A stretch of DNA of 64,000 nucleotides from Metridium senile (Eukaryota > Cnidaria > Anthozoa > Actiniaria > Metridiidae): the NCBI GenBank assembly GCA_949775045.1, contig OX459096.1, forward strand, positions 37,123,316-37,187,315, written 5' to 3'. The position numbers were made by a program, and so were the translations under genes. The notes beneath the pieces are model-generated. The model searched no databases, was not told the DNA's origin, and was given only the letters and a program-made list of their open reading frames with translations. Positions 39,601 through 54,600 of this stretch are shown here, piece after piece. Position 1 is the stretch's first letter, and each line of letters begins with the position of its first letter.

Positions 39601-42600
39601 AGTTTTGTACTCTATTGCGGAGCCCATCTGCCCCAGTAAAAAACATAACATCAGATAACTGTACATTATCTGCATTGTCCAATGGATGATCCAACACTGC
39701 CATTTTCTCTGGAACTTTCTTCTCAGACACTTGAAAATTAAATCAAGAAAAGCTATGAAATAAGGTGTACAAACAATACAAAGAGGCAAAGACATGGTCA
39801 CAAATGTAAATACAATATCATTGCAATAATTAAACAAGAACCTACAGCGTCTACCTGCACTGATGTCCCTCCTTAAGGCAGTTATGGCTTTACATTCTAT
39901 AAGACGTAGGACTTAATTTCATATAATTTTGAATATTCCTATATCCACATCAGTCCACTGGATATGAGCAAACAAGCGCTCTGATTGGTTCCTCTACTAC
40001 TAGGCTATCTTCTCATATACCGTGAGTAGAGAAGTAAACAAACTGGAGGCGTGTTTCACCGATCGAACTGTAATTTGTTTACATTAGACGCCGATAGCTT
40101 TATAATAGAGCACTCAAGTGATGACGTCATTTTTTAACTATCATATTTTTGGTTCTCGTTTTTAATATCACTGTTTTGGCTCTGTTCAAAACTTTTGGTA
40201 CACGTATATACGTATTTTATAAGAGATCCATGGATCTTCTAAATGTCGATAAAGAGCAGACAAATAAAATCTACTCAAAACAGACAAGCCACTTTTAGTG
40301 CAAAACCTTGTTCTTCATAGTCTCGCTATTCTGCTGAAAGTTCATAAATATAGTGGGGCGAAGGTGCAAAGACCATATTCCTGATTTCAATTCTCTTTAA
40401 TATTTGCCTTGTGACAATTTTGAAAATTTTATTTGCGAGTAATTTCAATGGAATTGAGGCCGGGAGATGAACGGATCAGGCAGGAAGGATAAACACTGGT
40501 TCAAAAAACTTCAAAATAGACTGGGAGTACACGAGAAATCACGACAAGAAAAGGGAGAAATATATAAAATAATAGTATTTAAGCCGCCAACAGCAGAGGC
40601 GAATTTATGTTAAACGTTGAGTTATGAAATTACCTGGCAAGAAGTTTATGAAAGAATTTATAAAACAACAATCGACTCCTACTTGAGATACTTCCAATTC
40701 AAAATCGTAAATAACATATTCAGATACCTCAATCGAGATCTTTACCGATTCCAGATAACTGAATCACCATCTTGCTCCACGACCTCGAAACGGTTGAACA
40801 TTTATTTGTAGAATGTGTGAAGCTGCGTGAATTCAAAAAGTCTCTATTTTGAAATTCAAGACTGGCTCAAAAATTATAATTCTACCAAATATATCTAAAA
40901 CTGACATTATACTCGGAGTGAATGACATAGAAATTAATTTGATTCTTTTGCTATATAAACCTGTTCTATATAAATTATCTGTTCTATCTATGAATCTTTT
41001 TTCTTTTTTTTTAATTAAGTTAAGTCGAGGATGGAATACATGATAAACTTTTACATTTATTGAGTTGTATCCACCACTCCAGCATCTACATCGATCAAGT
41101 GTTTCATGATCAGTAAAGCATATTTGGGAAACGTCCAAAAATAACTGGACAAGCTAAATAAAACTTACCTATAGTTGATGATAGACTGATCGCATTGCTG
41201 TTCTCGCCCAAAAATAGTTTTGTAGATTTATGAGTCCCGAAAACATGAGAAAAAAATACTTTTGTCCACTGCGAAACATTTATGGGCAATGAATGGACAG
41301 TCTCATATTTTTTAGTCTGTTGTTGGACGACCGCTTTTAATAGATCTTTCTTAAGGCTGTTTTTCTCAACAGACATCATCATAGTCCTACCCTTTATTGC
41401 TTCACCGGTAGATAGTATAACAGAACTTTTATCAAGATCTAAAATATGTAAGAACAAATGAGTAGAATTAATACACGTACAATTTCAAATAGAATAGGTA
41501 AATTCATTGGCCGAAGAGTGGAATTCCACATTTTATTCACGAGTAAAGACGATATCGCACAAATCGCGGTGCGATACACCGAATCGAAATATGGCGACCA
41601 ATTAGAATAACTATTGTTATTGACTCACTAGCCTCTTATTCATGTAAAAACTCCATTGTATTCCATCATGAACACGAGGCTACAATCTTGGACATAAATG
41701 TTGACACTGTTTGAAAACTTAATCATTTTTTTGCATTTTCGTCGCTAAATACCACTAGAACGATCGTATTTTGATACCCCCTTCCCCCCAATGCAATGTT
41801 GTGTTCCCCGAATTGGAGTTGTTTCTATCTCAGGAATATCAACATTGTTCAGGGGTGGGGGAGGGAGGGAGGGGAAAAAATGGTTGTGAAATTGATAGTA
41901 TCAAGCATTTACAGCGAGTGTCAACTATTTATGTTCAAGATTGTAGTCAGTCAAGAACAATAGCAGGCCGCCATATTTCGTCTATAATATAATACAATAA
42001 TAAGGGTTTTTTTGAGAGACAATTGCTATATATGCATGAGTACTGAAATATATTGACTAAAACTAGAAACGAATATTAAAAATACATATGATTTATATAT
42101 ATTTAATTAAATAAGGATTAATAAAATAAATAGATTGAAGCTCTTTCTATGTCTAAATACTATAAATGAAATAAATTAACATAAAGTGATGAAATGCAAG
42201 CTGATCATAAAAAAGTCTTTTAAAACTTGTTTCTCAGTTTAAATTATTTTTAAAGATATTTGGACATTTGCTAAGCTTAATTTCAGGAGTGAAATTATTC
42301 CAAACATTAACAATTTGCTAAGAGAAAGATCTCTGCCCTGTTTTTGTTTTGCATAATGTTTTTTCATATTTACTGTAAAAATGGATTGTTTGGGCTGCCT
42401 GTGCCCCAAGGGGGAAATTAGTGCGTAATTGCAAACCTGACAAGAATAGAGATCTTTCTATGTGATCCATCCAAAACCCCATAAAATGTGGAAATATTTT
42501 TTAAATATAATCTTAAAACTCAAGGCTGAAAAACAAACTTGCTTTAAAACTTGTAATATAATTCATGTTTGCTCCCCTGTGTGATTATAACATATGTTCT

Positions 42601-45600
42601 CTTCAAAAGATATTAAGGAAAAACTGTCACATAAATGTTTTATCGCTACTATGGAAACGCCAATTAATATAGTAAATACATTGTTCAAAAAATTCATTCA
42701 AGTATGATACTGTATTTCAGTGTATTAAAAAGCAATTTAATAAAGGGAAGTTGACCAAAATAAAATTACATGGAGCCACCTTAACGTTAGCCTCCTCCGC
42801 AGGCATCTCAAATATTTCAACACAGGAAGCCCGATCGCGTCAACAACGGAATCCCGTTGCAGAGGAGGCTACCTTAACGTCAATATCAAAAAATATATGT
42901 TGTGATTTAAAGAATGTATGTACATCAATCAGGATTTTGGGTTGATTCGTTGGAAAAAGGTTCCAATTGATTCATTCGATTAAAATAGGAGACAATTGAT
43001 AACTTACTCTTTGAGTAGGTGCAGCCGTAAAGTTCAACTCGCATTTCTTTTTTATCAGTCGGATAAATACGGACTTTCCGAGTAATAATAGGTGGAGTCA
43101 GCTCTAGTTTGGTAATGTTGAGTCCTTTCTGATGATTCGTATTTATGGTCTGAAAGAAATTAGTCCATATATCAATGAAACAGGTATGAAACCTGTGTGT
43201 CCTTTGGCTACATTTCTTCTATAGCAAAACCCCGCGTATAAGAACCCTTGTTTAGTAAAAAAAGAGCCATGTGCAAAAGCATTGACCTGTATGAAAATAA
43301 AATAGGAAGAAAGGTGTTGTAATGATGAAGTGAGTGATGCTAATAGAACCTAGATAGCCTCATTTTAAGTTAAGCACCATTTATATAAGAACCTGTTCAG
43401 GCTGACTTGGACTTCTTATATGCGGGGTTTTACTGTAGTGATAACGTTAAAACCCCTGAACCTGCATTTCTGTCTACCAATCAAAGAAGCTCAGTGATTT
43501 ACGAAAACACTTCGTGACATTTTCGGACTTTCCGAAGTACATCTTCTGACATGGAATTAAAAAAACACGCGTTGCATTTTAAGACTCGTGCCGGCCATAG
43601 GCCTGGGCACGAGTAATTACAATACAGCTCTCTCTCTCTCTCTCCCTATCCCCAAGAGCCGCCACTTGACGCAGGCTACAGCGTTCGTAGCAAAACAACA
43701 ATAACACACTGGTAAACTAATTCAACTCACATCTTATCCACGCCGCCCGACAGCCTAATAATTTAACCATGAGTACGTTGACATACCTTAGCTGTAAATG
43801 AGAAACCATTGTAAAAAACAAAGTCATTGTTGTCAGAGCAGTATGCAATTTTTATAGTTTTAGGAAAGTGATCGGTTTCTTTATAGCAGCTTTGGATTCC
43901 AATTTTAGTGATAATCTTTGTGACAAGAAGGTCAATCTAAACAACAAATAGAAAGATCAACCACTATAATCTCACACAGCGACATAATAGAAAGGATTTT
44001 TAAATATCTGTCCAAAGAGACCATTTGTTTCTAAATAATTGATTAATATTTATTGATTAATAATTGATTAATAATTGATTAATATTCATTAGTTCGATTC
44101 TCACTGCATACTCATTATCACGTCGCAGTAAGTTAAGTTATGGGTGAGATCCGCGACTGTTGTGATATGAGGTAAACAGCGAGAAGAGGAACCTGAAAAG
44201 CACCGCCACCAGCTAGGGGACGGGTGGGTGGGCCAAAACTCGGCTTCTCGCGACGCTCCGAACGACGATATGCAATAAGGTTATTACTTATGCAGTGAGA
44301 GCCACGGGGTTACATATAAAACAAAACTTACTTGCAAATAAGTGCCGTCTTTAGCCTTCCAACAACCCTTTCCAACACCAACAAATGTATTCGCACGACT
44401 GTACTTAGGGAAGTGATTTTCATCCTTAGAGCCGTCGGCAGATATTTGGACATCTTTTATCAACTTATTTTCCATTCCAAGAGCAGCGTTACATTCTAAA
44501 TAAACATGATAAAAAATAAAGATATTTCACATCCGTTTGTGTGACGCATGATATTGTATTTAATTATTTTTCAAATGACGGGAAGTTTTAAGAAAAAATT
44601 GTTACATCTATTCTCAGTCTTGGTAGAGTACAAACACTAAAAGTGTGCAATACTTTGTACTATTTACCACTAAATAGTGTTGATTAAACAATAGAGAACA
44701 AAAGAATTTGCATAATTTAGCAGTATTTAGTGGTATTTATGTTGCACACTTTTAGTGTTTGTACTCTATTTAAATGTTAGAAGTGTATTATTGCATGTAT
44801 TAAGAGAAGATTTCTGTAAATACCATGCAAACGCGGCAACACTCAAAAAATCGATTTTGCTCATATTTTAACCATAGGTAGCCCTCAACATGAAACAAAC
44901 CATGATGCCTTTAGTTAAGAAAAATATTGCATATTTTACGAGAAAATCGCAAAAAACGAAATTTCGTCAAATCGCTGCTCCGAGACGCTAATTTTTATGT
45001 CAACTTTGACAGCCCCGTATGGCAAAATTAATTACTCTAATGACTCCAAACTTTCATTATATTGTTTATTATCATCTTAACTTTAAACTCAAGTTTTTAT
45101 AGAAATATCCAGTTACTTAAAGATATTATTCTATTTATTTTTCTATGTCATATTTTTCGCCTTATAAAAAGTAGGGTAAAAACAAAAAAATGTTTTACTA
45201 TGTGCAGCACAATATTTTTCAATAATAATCTGGATTCTGAATGTTGAGGTATTAAATAAATAACTGTGAAAAAATCATTTTGGGTAATTGTAATTGAGTG
45301 AAGTTATTGAGCTGCGAACTTTCGCAAAATCTTGCTTATTATGCATAAGTCTACTGTCGGCTAACACATTCAATTTGTCAAGTCGCGGACGTAATTTGCA
45401 TATATAATCACATTTTCCTGCTTTCGAACAGCAAAATGCTATCAAATCAAATCAGTAAAACGCAAGCAATGTTTACATTTCAGTTAGTTTTGAAAAATAT
45501 TGCATGTTTTACGAGAAAAGTCGCGAAATACAACATTTCGTCAAATCGCTGCTTCGATCGTGACGCTAATTTGTCTGTCAACTTTGATGGCCTCGTATGA

Positions 45601-48600
45601 CAAAATTAACTAATTTAATGACTCCAAAACTTCCTAATATTGTTTATTGACATCTTAAGTTTAAACTCAAACATTTCCAAAGATATCCAGTAAATTGAAG
45701 ATATTATTGTATGTATTTTTCTATGTCATACTTTTTGCCTTGTAAAAAGTAGGGCAAAAACAAAAACATATTTTACTATGTGCTACTCAAACTTTCTCAA
45801 TAAAAATCAGTATTCGGAATGATAAGGTATTAAATATATAACTGTGAAAAATTCAGTTTGGATAAATGTAATAGAGCGAAGTTATTGAGCTGCGAACTTT
45901 CGCAGGAAAAAAAGGAGAGCGTGATTGTTTATGTAAATTTAATGTCCTCGACTTGATTGACTGATAGGTTAGCCGACAGAAGACGGTATCCAGTAGACTA
46001 TGCAGCGAAAGCAAGATTTTGCGAAAGTTCCCAGCTCAATAACTGTGAAATGTTAGGAATTCATTCTCGCGATTGAACGTTTCAAGGCAAAGAGAAACCA
46101 TGGGTATGGTTTCACAGTATTTAAACGAATTTTTATAGACTTATAATTAGGTAAATTCTGAGTTAAGGTGTCTCGTCGTTCGAAACTTTCATTCAAGAAT
46201 GACACAAGGGTAGGAATGTAACAGCGAATTCAAAATGTGGACCAAGCACAACTCCTGACCACAGGTAGCCCAAGCTCACTGTTAGTGTTGATTTACTAAA
46301 GGATATACACCCTTCCCATAATGCGGGACGCCATTTTGAATTAATTACTTGTGACGTCAAGTGCGGGTAGGTTTCCCAAGGTATGTATATTTCACTGTAC
46401 TTTTCACTCAGCGCTTCAGGTCCTACAGGTGTATATATACAATATTTAAAGAAGATTTTGAAGAAATTCTTTAGATTTGTCCTTTTACTTTAAATTGTTT
46501 GTGTTCTAAAATCTAATGCGTATTTTTATAACGCCTCGAATCGGCTGCAAAGAAGAAGAATTTGTAGCGGGGAGCTGTGAAGGTAATTTGAAAGCTGTCA
46601 GTCTCTAAATATCATTTTTTTTTCGTTTTCTTGAGCTAACAAGCGATGATATTCCTGACTCAATGCATATTATAGCAAAGTCAGAAAAGTACAAACCGAT
46701 CGAGCTATCTTTTTATCACTAGTTTATTAGTATTATTAGTCAATATATTTACATTGTAATAGATGTTTTAGTGTAAACTTTTCTATTGATGACATCTGAA
46801 TCACCGATTTTTCGAGTATTCATCACCCGAGACGCACATTTTATAATATTTCGCCACTCTTTCGAAGTGTAATTCTTTATCTTTATTTAGTATGATGTCA
46901 AGCGACTCTAAAATTTGGTTTTGCAGTGATATCAAGTCAGTTTTCTTCAACCTGAACACATTGATTAATTCATTGAATAAATAAATAAGCTTAGTATTAA
47001 GTTCACGGGCACTGAAATATCTCTCTACATTTTTCTTTTAAACGTATACTTCGAAAGAATAGCGTTGGAATTTAATATGTCCGGCGAGACTCAGTCGTTA
47101 TGATTTCTTCAAAAGTTATTGCATTTATATCGATAGCACTGTGCATTGCCTCGACACAACTGTTTACACTACGTATCTTTAGTATGAAACTCGACGATTT
47201 TTTAGAGAAAGCATAGCTCGATTGTCTTGTAATTTCCAACTTTGCTACAGTGAGCACTGAGCTCGGGATATCTTTGCATATTAGCTCAAGAAAACAAAAG
47301 AAAAAAGGCATTATATTGAGAGTGTGAAAGCAGTAAATTACCTTAAACATGTACAGCTCGGATCGACGGAAGCCGTTAAGAATCTTCTTTTTTGCGGCCG
47401 ATTTATAACGTTTTAAAAATACGTGTTAAAATTTGGAACAAAGACAAATAAAAGTTAAAGGTCTAATCTAAAGAATGTCTTCAAAATCTTCTTTAAATAT
47501 TGTATATATACACCTGCAGGACCTGAAGCGCTGAGTGAAAAGTACAGTGAAATATACATGCCTTGGGAAACCTACCCGCAATTGACGTCACAAGTAATTA
47601 ATTCAAAATGGCGTCCCGCATTATGGGAAGGGTGTATATGGGTACGTACTTTTGAACCTTCGATTTTTGCCTTAAAATCTAATAAAATTCAATAATTTAT
47701 TCTGAACGAAATTAATAGCTGAAATTAAGTCTGAGAATTTTATTAAATTTTAAGGCAAAAAATCGAAGGGTCAAAAGTACCCATATATCCTTTAGTAAAT
47801 CAACACTAACAGTGAGCTTGGGCTTCCTGTGCTCCTGACACACCTTTTTAAAAGACGTGGGCAAAAGACGTGTGCAAAAGACGTGGGCAAAAACCATGAT
47901 TTTTCTTCATAATTCGCATGGTGAAAAAAGCAAATAAAAAATAGGGGTCACCAAACAATGTCCGCGAACGTCCTTAATATGTTTCTGAAGAAGCTGTCTA
48001 CAGTGTTTCCTGGTGTAACTAATTGTTGTCATGCATAGTTGTATACAATACCTTGATGACAGCCATACATTTCTACTGCGAAAGAACAAGTATCCTTTTG
48101 CGAAGAAAACTCGAATTTTACGGAACTGGACGTCGAAATGGCTGTTCTGAGTACAAAGGTAACTGGCTTATTCACAGGTGGTTCAAATTGCTAAAAAAGA
48201 CAACATTATTAGTATCATGAGTGTATTTCATTATAGTAAGCAAAAGGCTCCTCGATAATCACAACGATAATTAGCAATTATTCGCTGAAGGCGAAGTGGT
48301 TATCAATGAATTCGAATATTTACCGAGCGGCGAGTTCTTCTATTTTGTACAAACTTGTAGATATCACTGGAGCAGAACAGTGCAACTACAGTTGAATCTG
48401 TAGTGGTCGCTTACGGGAGATTGTCGCTTACGAGAACCTTAACACAGGAAGCCCAGACATACATAAGAACCCTATTACTGAGGAAGCCCAAACGCAATTT
48501 ATAACGATTTAAAAAAAAATTGTATCTTAACTCCTTTGTCTGCATTTTTCCTCCACTTATGTTTTCGCTTTAACCTAAGCTTAAGTTAACAAAAAGATAC

Positions 48601-51600
48601 CAGTCTCGTGACTCTGGAGTGGTCGCGTACGAGAGAGGAAAAAGATTGAATATGTCCAAAACTTTAAACTTAGAGGTAGTCGTGGTCGCTTAGGAGAGTG
48701 GTCGCTTACGAGAGAGATTAATTACAGAGTTTAATGAGAACGCACGTATCACACTTTAATGCACCTTAATTTCATTGTATCCTTTTGAAACTAATACACT
48801 TTGTTTCACGGATTAATGAAAGCCACTCTACTCTTTCGTCCTAAATAATTTGTAGTTTTTTTACGGATTTATTGCGTGCACTCTTCTCTTGCCGTCATCA
48901 AACATATCTTTAGTATATTTTCTATCTATCATCACTATGATCAATATCCTCTCTATTATTATAGGCATCATTATCATTATCATTATTATTTTTATTATCC
49001 ATCACTCGAATCACTGATTAATATTATCATCACCGCAAGCCCTGGAATAAGCCTTTGTCCAAGTGATAGGGGTGATCGGCGTACCTTTTAAGGTAAAAAT
49101 ATTTCCTGTGCGCACTTTTTAGGGTCTTTTTAGGGTTCTGGCTCAAAAATCAGTTACGTGACATGATCTCATACCTGTAAGAGTCATTTTTACTCTGTTT
49201 TGTTGCTTTGTGGGGTTAGAAATTGACAAGGCTTTATCAATTATTTTTATCTGTGCGTACCTTTTAGGGTTCGCTTGGACAAAGGGAGTACACCCCGGGT
49301 AGCTTACCTTAGGTTGCAAACGTTCTGTATAATACTGTTCCTGATTTGATGTGTCATTGTATGCCAATTTAAAGAAGGAGCAAGTACTTTGTACAGCAAA
49401 ACCAGTAATTAAATACTTGACATCAAAGTCAATTTTTAGAAAGGTTCCTGGGTTAACTCCAATGGTCCCAAGCCGTGCATTTGCGAAATCCATAGTTTTT
49501 GAACCACTTAAAGCGGTATCCAGAAACTCCAAAGGATGAAAACATTCTGAAAGAAAAATTGAAGTTGTAACCTTTGTCCTATTAAAGTTAAATAAATGAT
49601 AGTGGTACTGCATAGTGGCAGTGGTAATGGTGACAGTGATGGTGGGGAAAGTGGTGGTAGTGATAATAGTGGTGGTGATAGTGGTAGTGCATAGTGGCAG
49701 TGGTAATGGTGACAGTGATGATGGTGAAAGTGGTGGTAGTGATAATGGTGGTGGTGATAGTTTTGTCAGTGATAATGGTGGTGGTGATAGTGGTAGTGCA
49801 TGGTGGCAGTGGTAGTGGTGACAGTGATGGTGGTGAAAGTGGTGGTAGTGATAATAGTGGTGGTGATAGTGGTAGTGCATAGTGGCAGTGGTAATGGTGA
49901 CAGTGATGATGGTGAAAGTGGTGGTAGTGATAATGGTGGTGGTGATAGTTTTGTCAGTGATAATGGTGGTGGTGATAGTGGTAGTGCATGGTGGCAGTGG
50001 TAGTGGTGACAGTGATGGTGGTGAAAGTGGTGGTAGTGATAATAGTGGTGGTGATAGTTTTGTCAGTGATAATGGTGGTGGTGATAGTGGTAGTGCATGG
50101 TGGCAGTGGTAGTGGTGGCAGTGATGGTGGGGAAAGTGGTGATAGTGATCATGATGGTGATGATAGTGATCATGATGGTGGTGATAGTGATCATGATGGT
50201 GGTGATAGTGATGATAGTGATCACGGTGGTGGTGATAGTGATCATGATGGTGGTGGTAGTGATCATGATGGTGGTGATAGTGATCATGATGGTGGTGATA
50301 GTGATGATAGTGATCACGGTGGTGGTGATAGTGATCATGATGGTGGTGATAGTGATCACGGTGGTGGTGGTAGTGATCATGATGGTGGTGATAGTGATCA
50401 TGATGGTGGTGATAGTTATCATGATGGTGGTGATAGTGATCATGATGGTGGTGATAGTGATCATGATGGTGATGATAGTGATCACGGTGGTGGTGATAGT
50501 GATCATGATGGTGGTGATAGTGATCATGATGGTGATGATAGTGATGATAGTGATCATGATGGAGGTGATAGTGATGATAGTGATCATGATGGTGATGATA
50601 GTGATCACGGTGGTGGTGATAGTGATCATGATGGGGATGATAGTGATCATGATGGAGGTGATAGTGATGATAGTGATCATGATGGTGATGATAGTGATCA
50701 CGGTGGTGGTGATAGTGATCATGATGGTGGTGATAGTGATGATAGTGATCATGATGGTGGTGATAGTGATCATGATGGTGATGATAGTGATCATGATGGT
50801 GGTGATAGTGATCATGATGGTGGTGATAGTGATCATGATGGTGATGATAGTGATCATGATAGTGATGATAGTGATCATGATGGTGGTGATAGTGATCATG
50901 ATGGTGGTGATAGTGATCATGGTGGTGGTGATAGTGATCATGATAGTGGTGATAGTGATCATGGTGGTGGTGATAGTTATCATGATGGTGGTGATAGTGA
51001 TCATGATGGTGATGATAGTGATCATGATGGTGATGATAGTGATGATATATTATCAGACTTACCCATATAAAAGACCTCCATGTGTGTCAAACCAAACCTA
51101 CTACTACCACCTAAAACAGTTTGTTTTTGTTCAGTTGTGAGGCTTTTCGATGCGCCATAGGAAGATCCCAGTGAAGATGATGTTGCTCCATCTCTATGTG
51201 GTTTGCTATGAACAAAGAGATCATACTCGCCAAATCGAGGTCCTAGTTGAGGGTTATTATATATTGCTTTATCTTTGTTGTCTAAAGAAAATTCCGCCAA
51301 TGTTCCGTTATTGTATTGATCAACGTTCTTGACGGAGAAAAGAGAGCCTTGGTCAGCATATTTTACCCCTTTAGTGCCTTCACAAAAGATGTGGTTAAAG
51401 GTGGTTAGGTATATTGAAAACTCCTGAATAAAGATATATTGTCGACAATAGACCAATCAGCTAACGCGTTTCTATGTATGCATGTTTCCACCCAATTCAA
51501 ATCTTTTGGGAATAAGATTATTTGTCTATGTAGTTCGATATCATGTGGAAAATGTTTTGAAAAAAAGTTTTTATTCCCAGTGATAACGTACATAGCAACG

Positions 51601-54600
51601 CGTTAGCCGATTTGGTCTATAGTGAAGTTGACGACGAAGACAATGATCTCAATGATGACAACGGTGATTATGATGACAATTGTGACAATAATAACGATCA
51701 TTGTAGTCATCTGCTGTTTGAGCGCGAAGTTCAATCAGGCGAAGCGTATTTAATGCAGTAATTTACAAAGAAAACAGGCCAAAATAGCTCAACTAGCTTC
51801 GTGTAATAAAATACATTTTAAAAGTTTTTAAAAGGTGATCTCAGTTAGGTAGGGGGTGCAAATCAAAGATGAAATGTTAACTAAACGTTTGCACTATCAA
51901 ATGTTTAATAATGTCAATAACTAATGCTATTTTTTTTTAGCTCAAATTTACTGATGATGATGACAATAATGATTCAAATGATACTGCTACTGATGATGAT
52001 GACAATAATGATTCAAATGATACTGCTACTGATGATGATGACAATAATGATTCAAATGATACTTCTACTGATGATGACAAAAATGATTGAAATGATACTG
52101 CTACTGATGATCATGACAATAATGACTATAAAAATATAATAATGATGTTATGAATGATAATGGTGTAAATGATAACGAATATAAATTCACTTCAACGGGA
52201 TTCGAACCCATGCGATACCGGTGCAGTTCTCGCAAAGATAGCAGAAGTTCGAATCAAGTTGAAAACCTTTTTTCAAGCTTCTCTTTTGCGTGAATAGTCA
52301 ATTTTGTTAAATGAATTTAAATATCAAAAATTAAACATAATATCCCACATTTTGTTCATGTTGGTTCTCAATATGGAGTTCACTAATATAAATGTCTAAC
52401 GTACAGTTCTATCAATCAAAGATTTCGAACCACCTTTAATATTCAAATCGATAGATATTTTGTGATGTACTGATAGTACCTCCCCATCCAAACCATATAT
52501 GTGCTAAGCACTCTACCCCGCTAAGGTTTATGTGGCATAATATACGATTTTCTCCCTCTTCTGCTTGCAAGTATTAATGGTTGATATCATCGATTTTCAA
52601 TTAGGTCGCGCAGTTATGTCTGTTAAGTCTGGCTATAAGATAATTTTGTTATTGAGCTTTAACAATTATTAAAAATCAAAAATTAGACAAATTTCATTTC
52701 ATTTAAGAAAATCGAAAATTGAAAATTCAAGGAAAATTAGTATTTCTAATTTGAGTAAAGTAAATTGAAAGTCATTTGTGGAGTGTTACACGGACCGCCA
52801 AAGTATTAAAGACCCATGGTCCCTTACCGGCATGCTTTGCGTTGTTTATTTTGATTTGAGTGTTATAATTCATTCTCAGTCAGTCGTTTTACGAGAAAAC
52901 AAATAAAACAAAATGCTAAACGATTTAGTTCATCGTAAAAGATTATCATGTGCGATTTTCATGGTCCTCGAAATTCAGCCTTTCGCGCGGTGCATGCTGG
53001 TAAGTGACCATAGGTCTTCATCCATGCAAGCTCGCCGTTTTTTTCGCCTCGATGCAAAGGCATGGCTTTCTTTCAAAATGAAAGAACTGGTACGTACTAT
53101 TGGGGGATTACCGTCAATATCATATCATTAGAACCGGGTTACAACTAATTTAAACTAGAGTGCACGCCATATATCCATGAAATAACATAAATTACATAAT
53201 AAATTACATAGAAATTTACGCACGCGCTGGCTGTAGAATGAACGAGAAATCAAATACAGCACGAGGTGATAGCCGAGTAAGTATATTTCCAAAACCTGAC
53301 AAGAAACTAAGCAAACGAAATCCTTTTCAGCCCAACATGAAAGTAAAATAACTTTAACATACCTCAATATAGCTGTACAAAAATGCTGTGTTTTTCTCTT
53401 TCTAATTTGTAAACAACATGGCGTTGAGTTGAGCTGGATTCACTTGTTTGTGTCTATATTCCTTTCTAAGAGCTCATTTTCGTTTCTTCGACGTTGAGAT
53501 ATATCAATACGACTTTTTGTCTTTACATTTCAATTTGAAATCATGAAGAAAACTTCAAAAATTGTATGTATTTTGGTCTTACAATGTTTGGTAAGTTTGT
53601 TGAAAACAGCCATCAGTTTCAACCCGCGCTTGTTCAGTAAAATTACTGGGAAGCCATTTAAAAGCAAAGCGTCGTAATTGTAAATGCAGTTGTAAATGAC
53701 CCGAAAATACTTACTTTTTATAAATATTTGTGTTCTGAGGGTGAGGGAAGATGTTAGCTCATTACAGCATGAAAATTGTGCAGTAATGCCATTACAACAT
53801 AAAAATTATTCTGTAAATCCCGTTACAGGGCGCTCATGAGCCAATTAGATTCCAGGATTTTGCATTGTACTGTGCATGAAGTTTGAATATTAAAGCCCGT
53901 TACAGGGCGCTCATGAGCCAATCAGATTCCAGGATTTTGTACTGTGCATGAAGTTTGAATATTAAAGTGTAATAAAGCATATTACGCTAAAGTGTGTTTC
54001 ACGGGTTAATGAAAACCACTCTATGCACTACAAAGTTAGTAGTTGTTTCACGGATATGGTGTGCACTCTATCAAATAAAACTAAAATTTAAGTTCAACCA
54101 TTGGTCAAACAATAATAATGATAATAATAATAATTTAATTCTCAGCGCACCACATCTAATCTCAATGCTCTTACAATTAATATGGAAAATAAAGTAAATG
54201 AATGATTACCTCCCCAGTGCGCAGTGGTGAATCCTCCAAAGATATTATCCTCGCGAACCTTGAACAACGAAACAGTCGGGCCTTTGTTATCGCATCTGCT
54301 ATGAAAGTCGGACATTTCCCATCCGTGTTCTTTGGAATCAAAGCACTTGATCCATTTAAAGTTTACTGGAGTATACTGTTCTATTAACGTTTTGACATTT
54401 TGATGGTATTCAGGTACATCTCCAAGAACATCTGATATAAAACCTAATGACAAAAGGTCGGAATTAAAACAAAAAATAACATTTCATAATAATTTAGAAC
54501 TTTAAAACATTGTAGTGCATGGTGGACAATATCATTATTTATAATCAGATTTGATTGACTTTGACAGAGTACTTTTTAAACCAGCTTTTTTCGACATTCA

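Noticed and set aside
47072..47350. 92-codon minus ORF inside the fold-back element
   Set aside because: No recognised domain, no splice support, and it does not fit the phase of the flanking exons of the giant gene.
49988..51140. ORFs of 320-360 codons rich in SDHDGGD or IVIMMVV
   Set aside because: Frames of a 21-bp minisatellite; the real exon nearby (51063-51377) is on the other strand and ends before the array.
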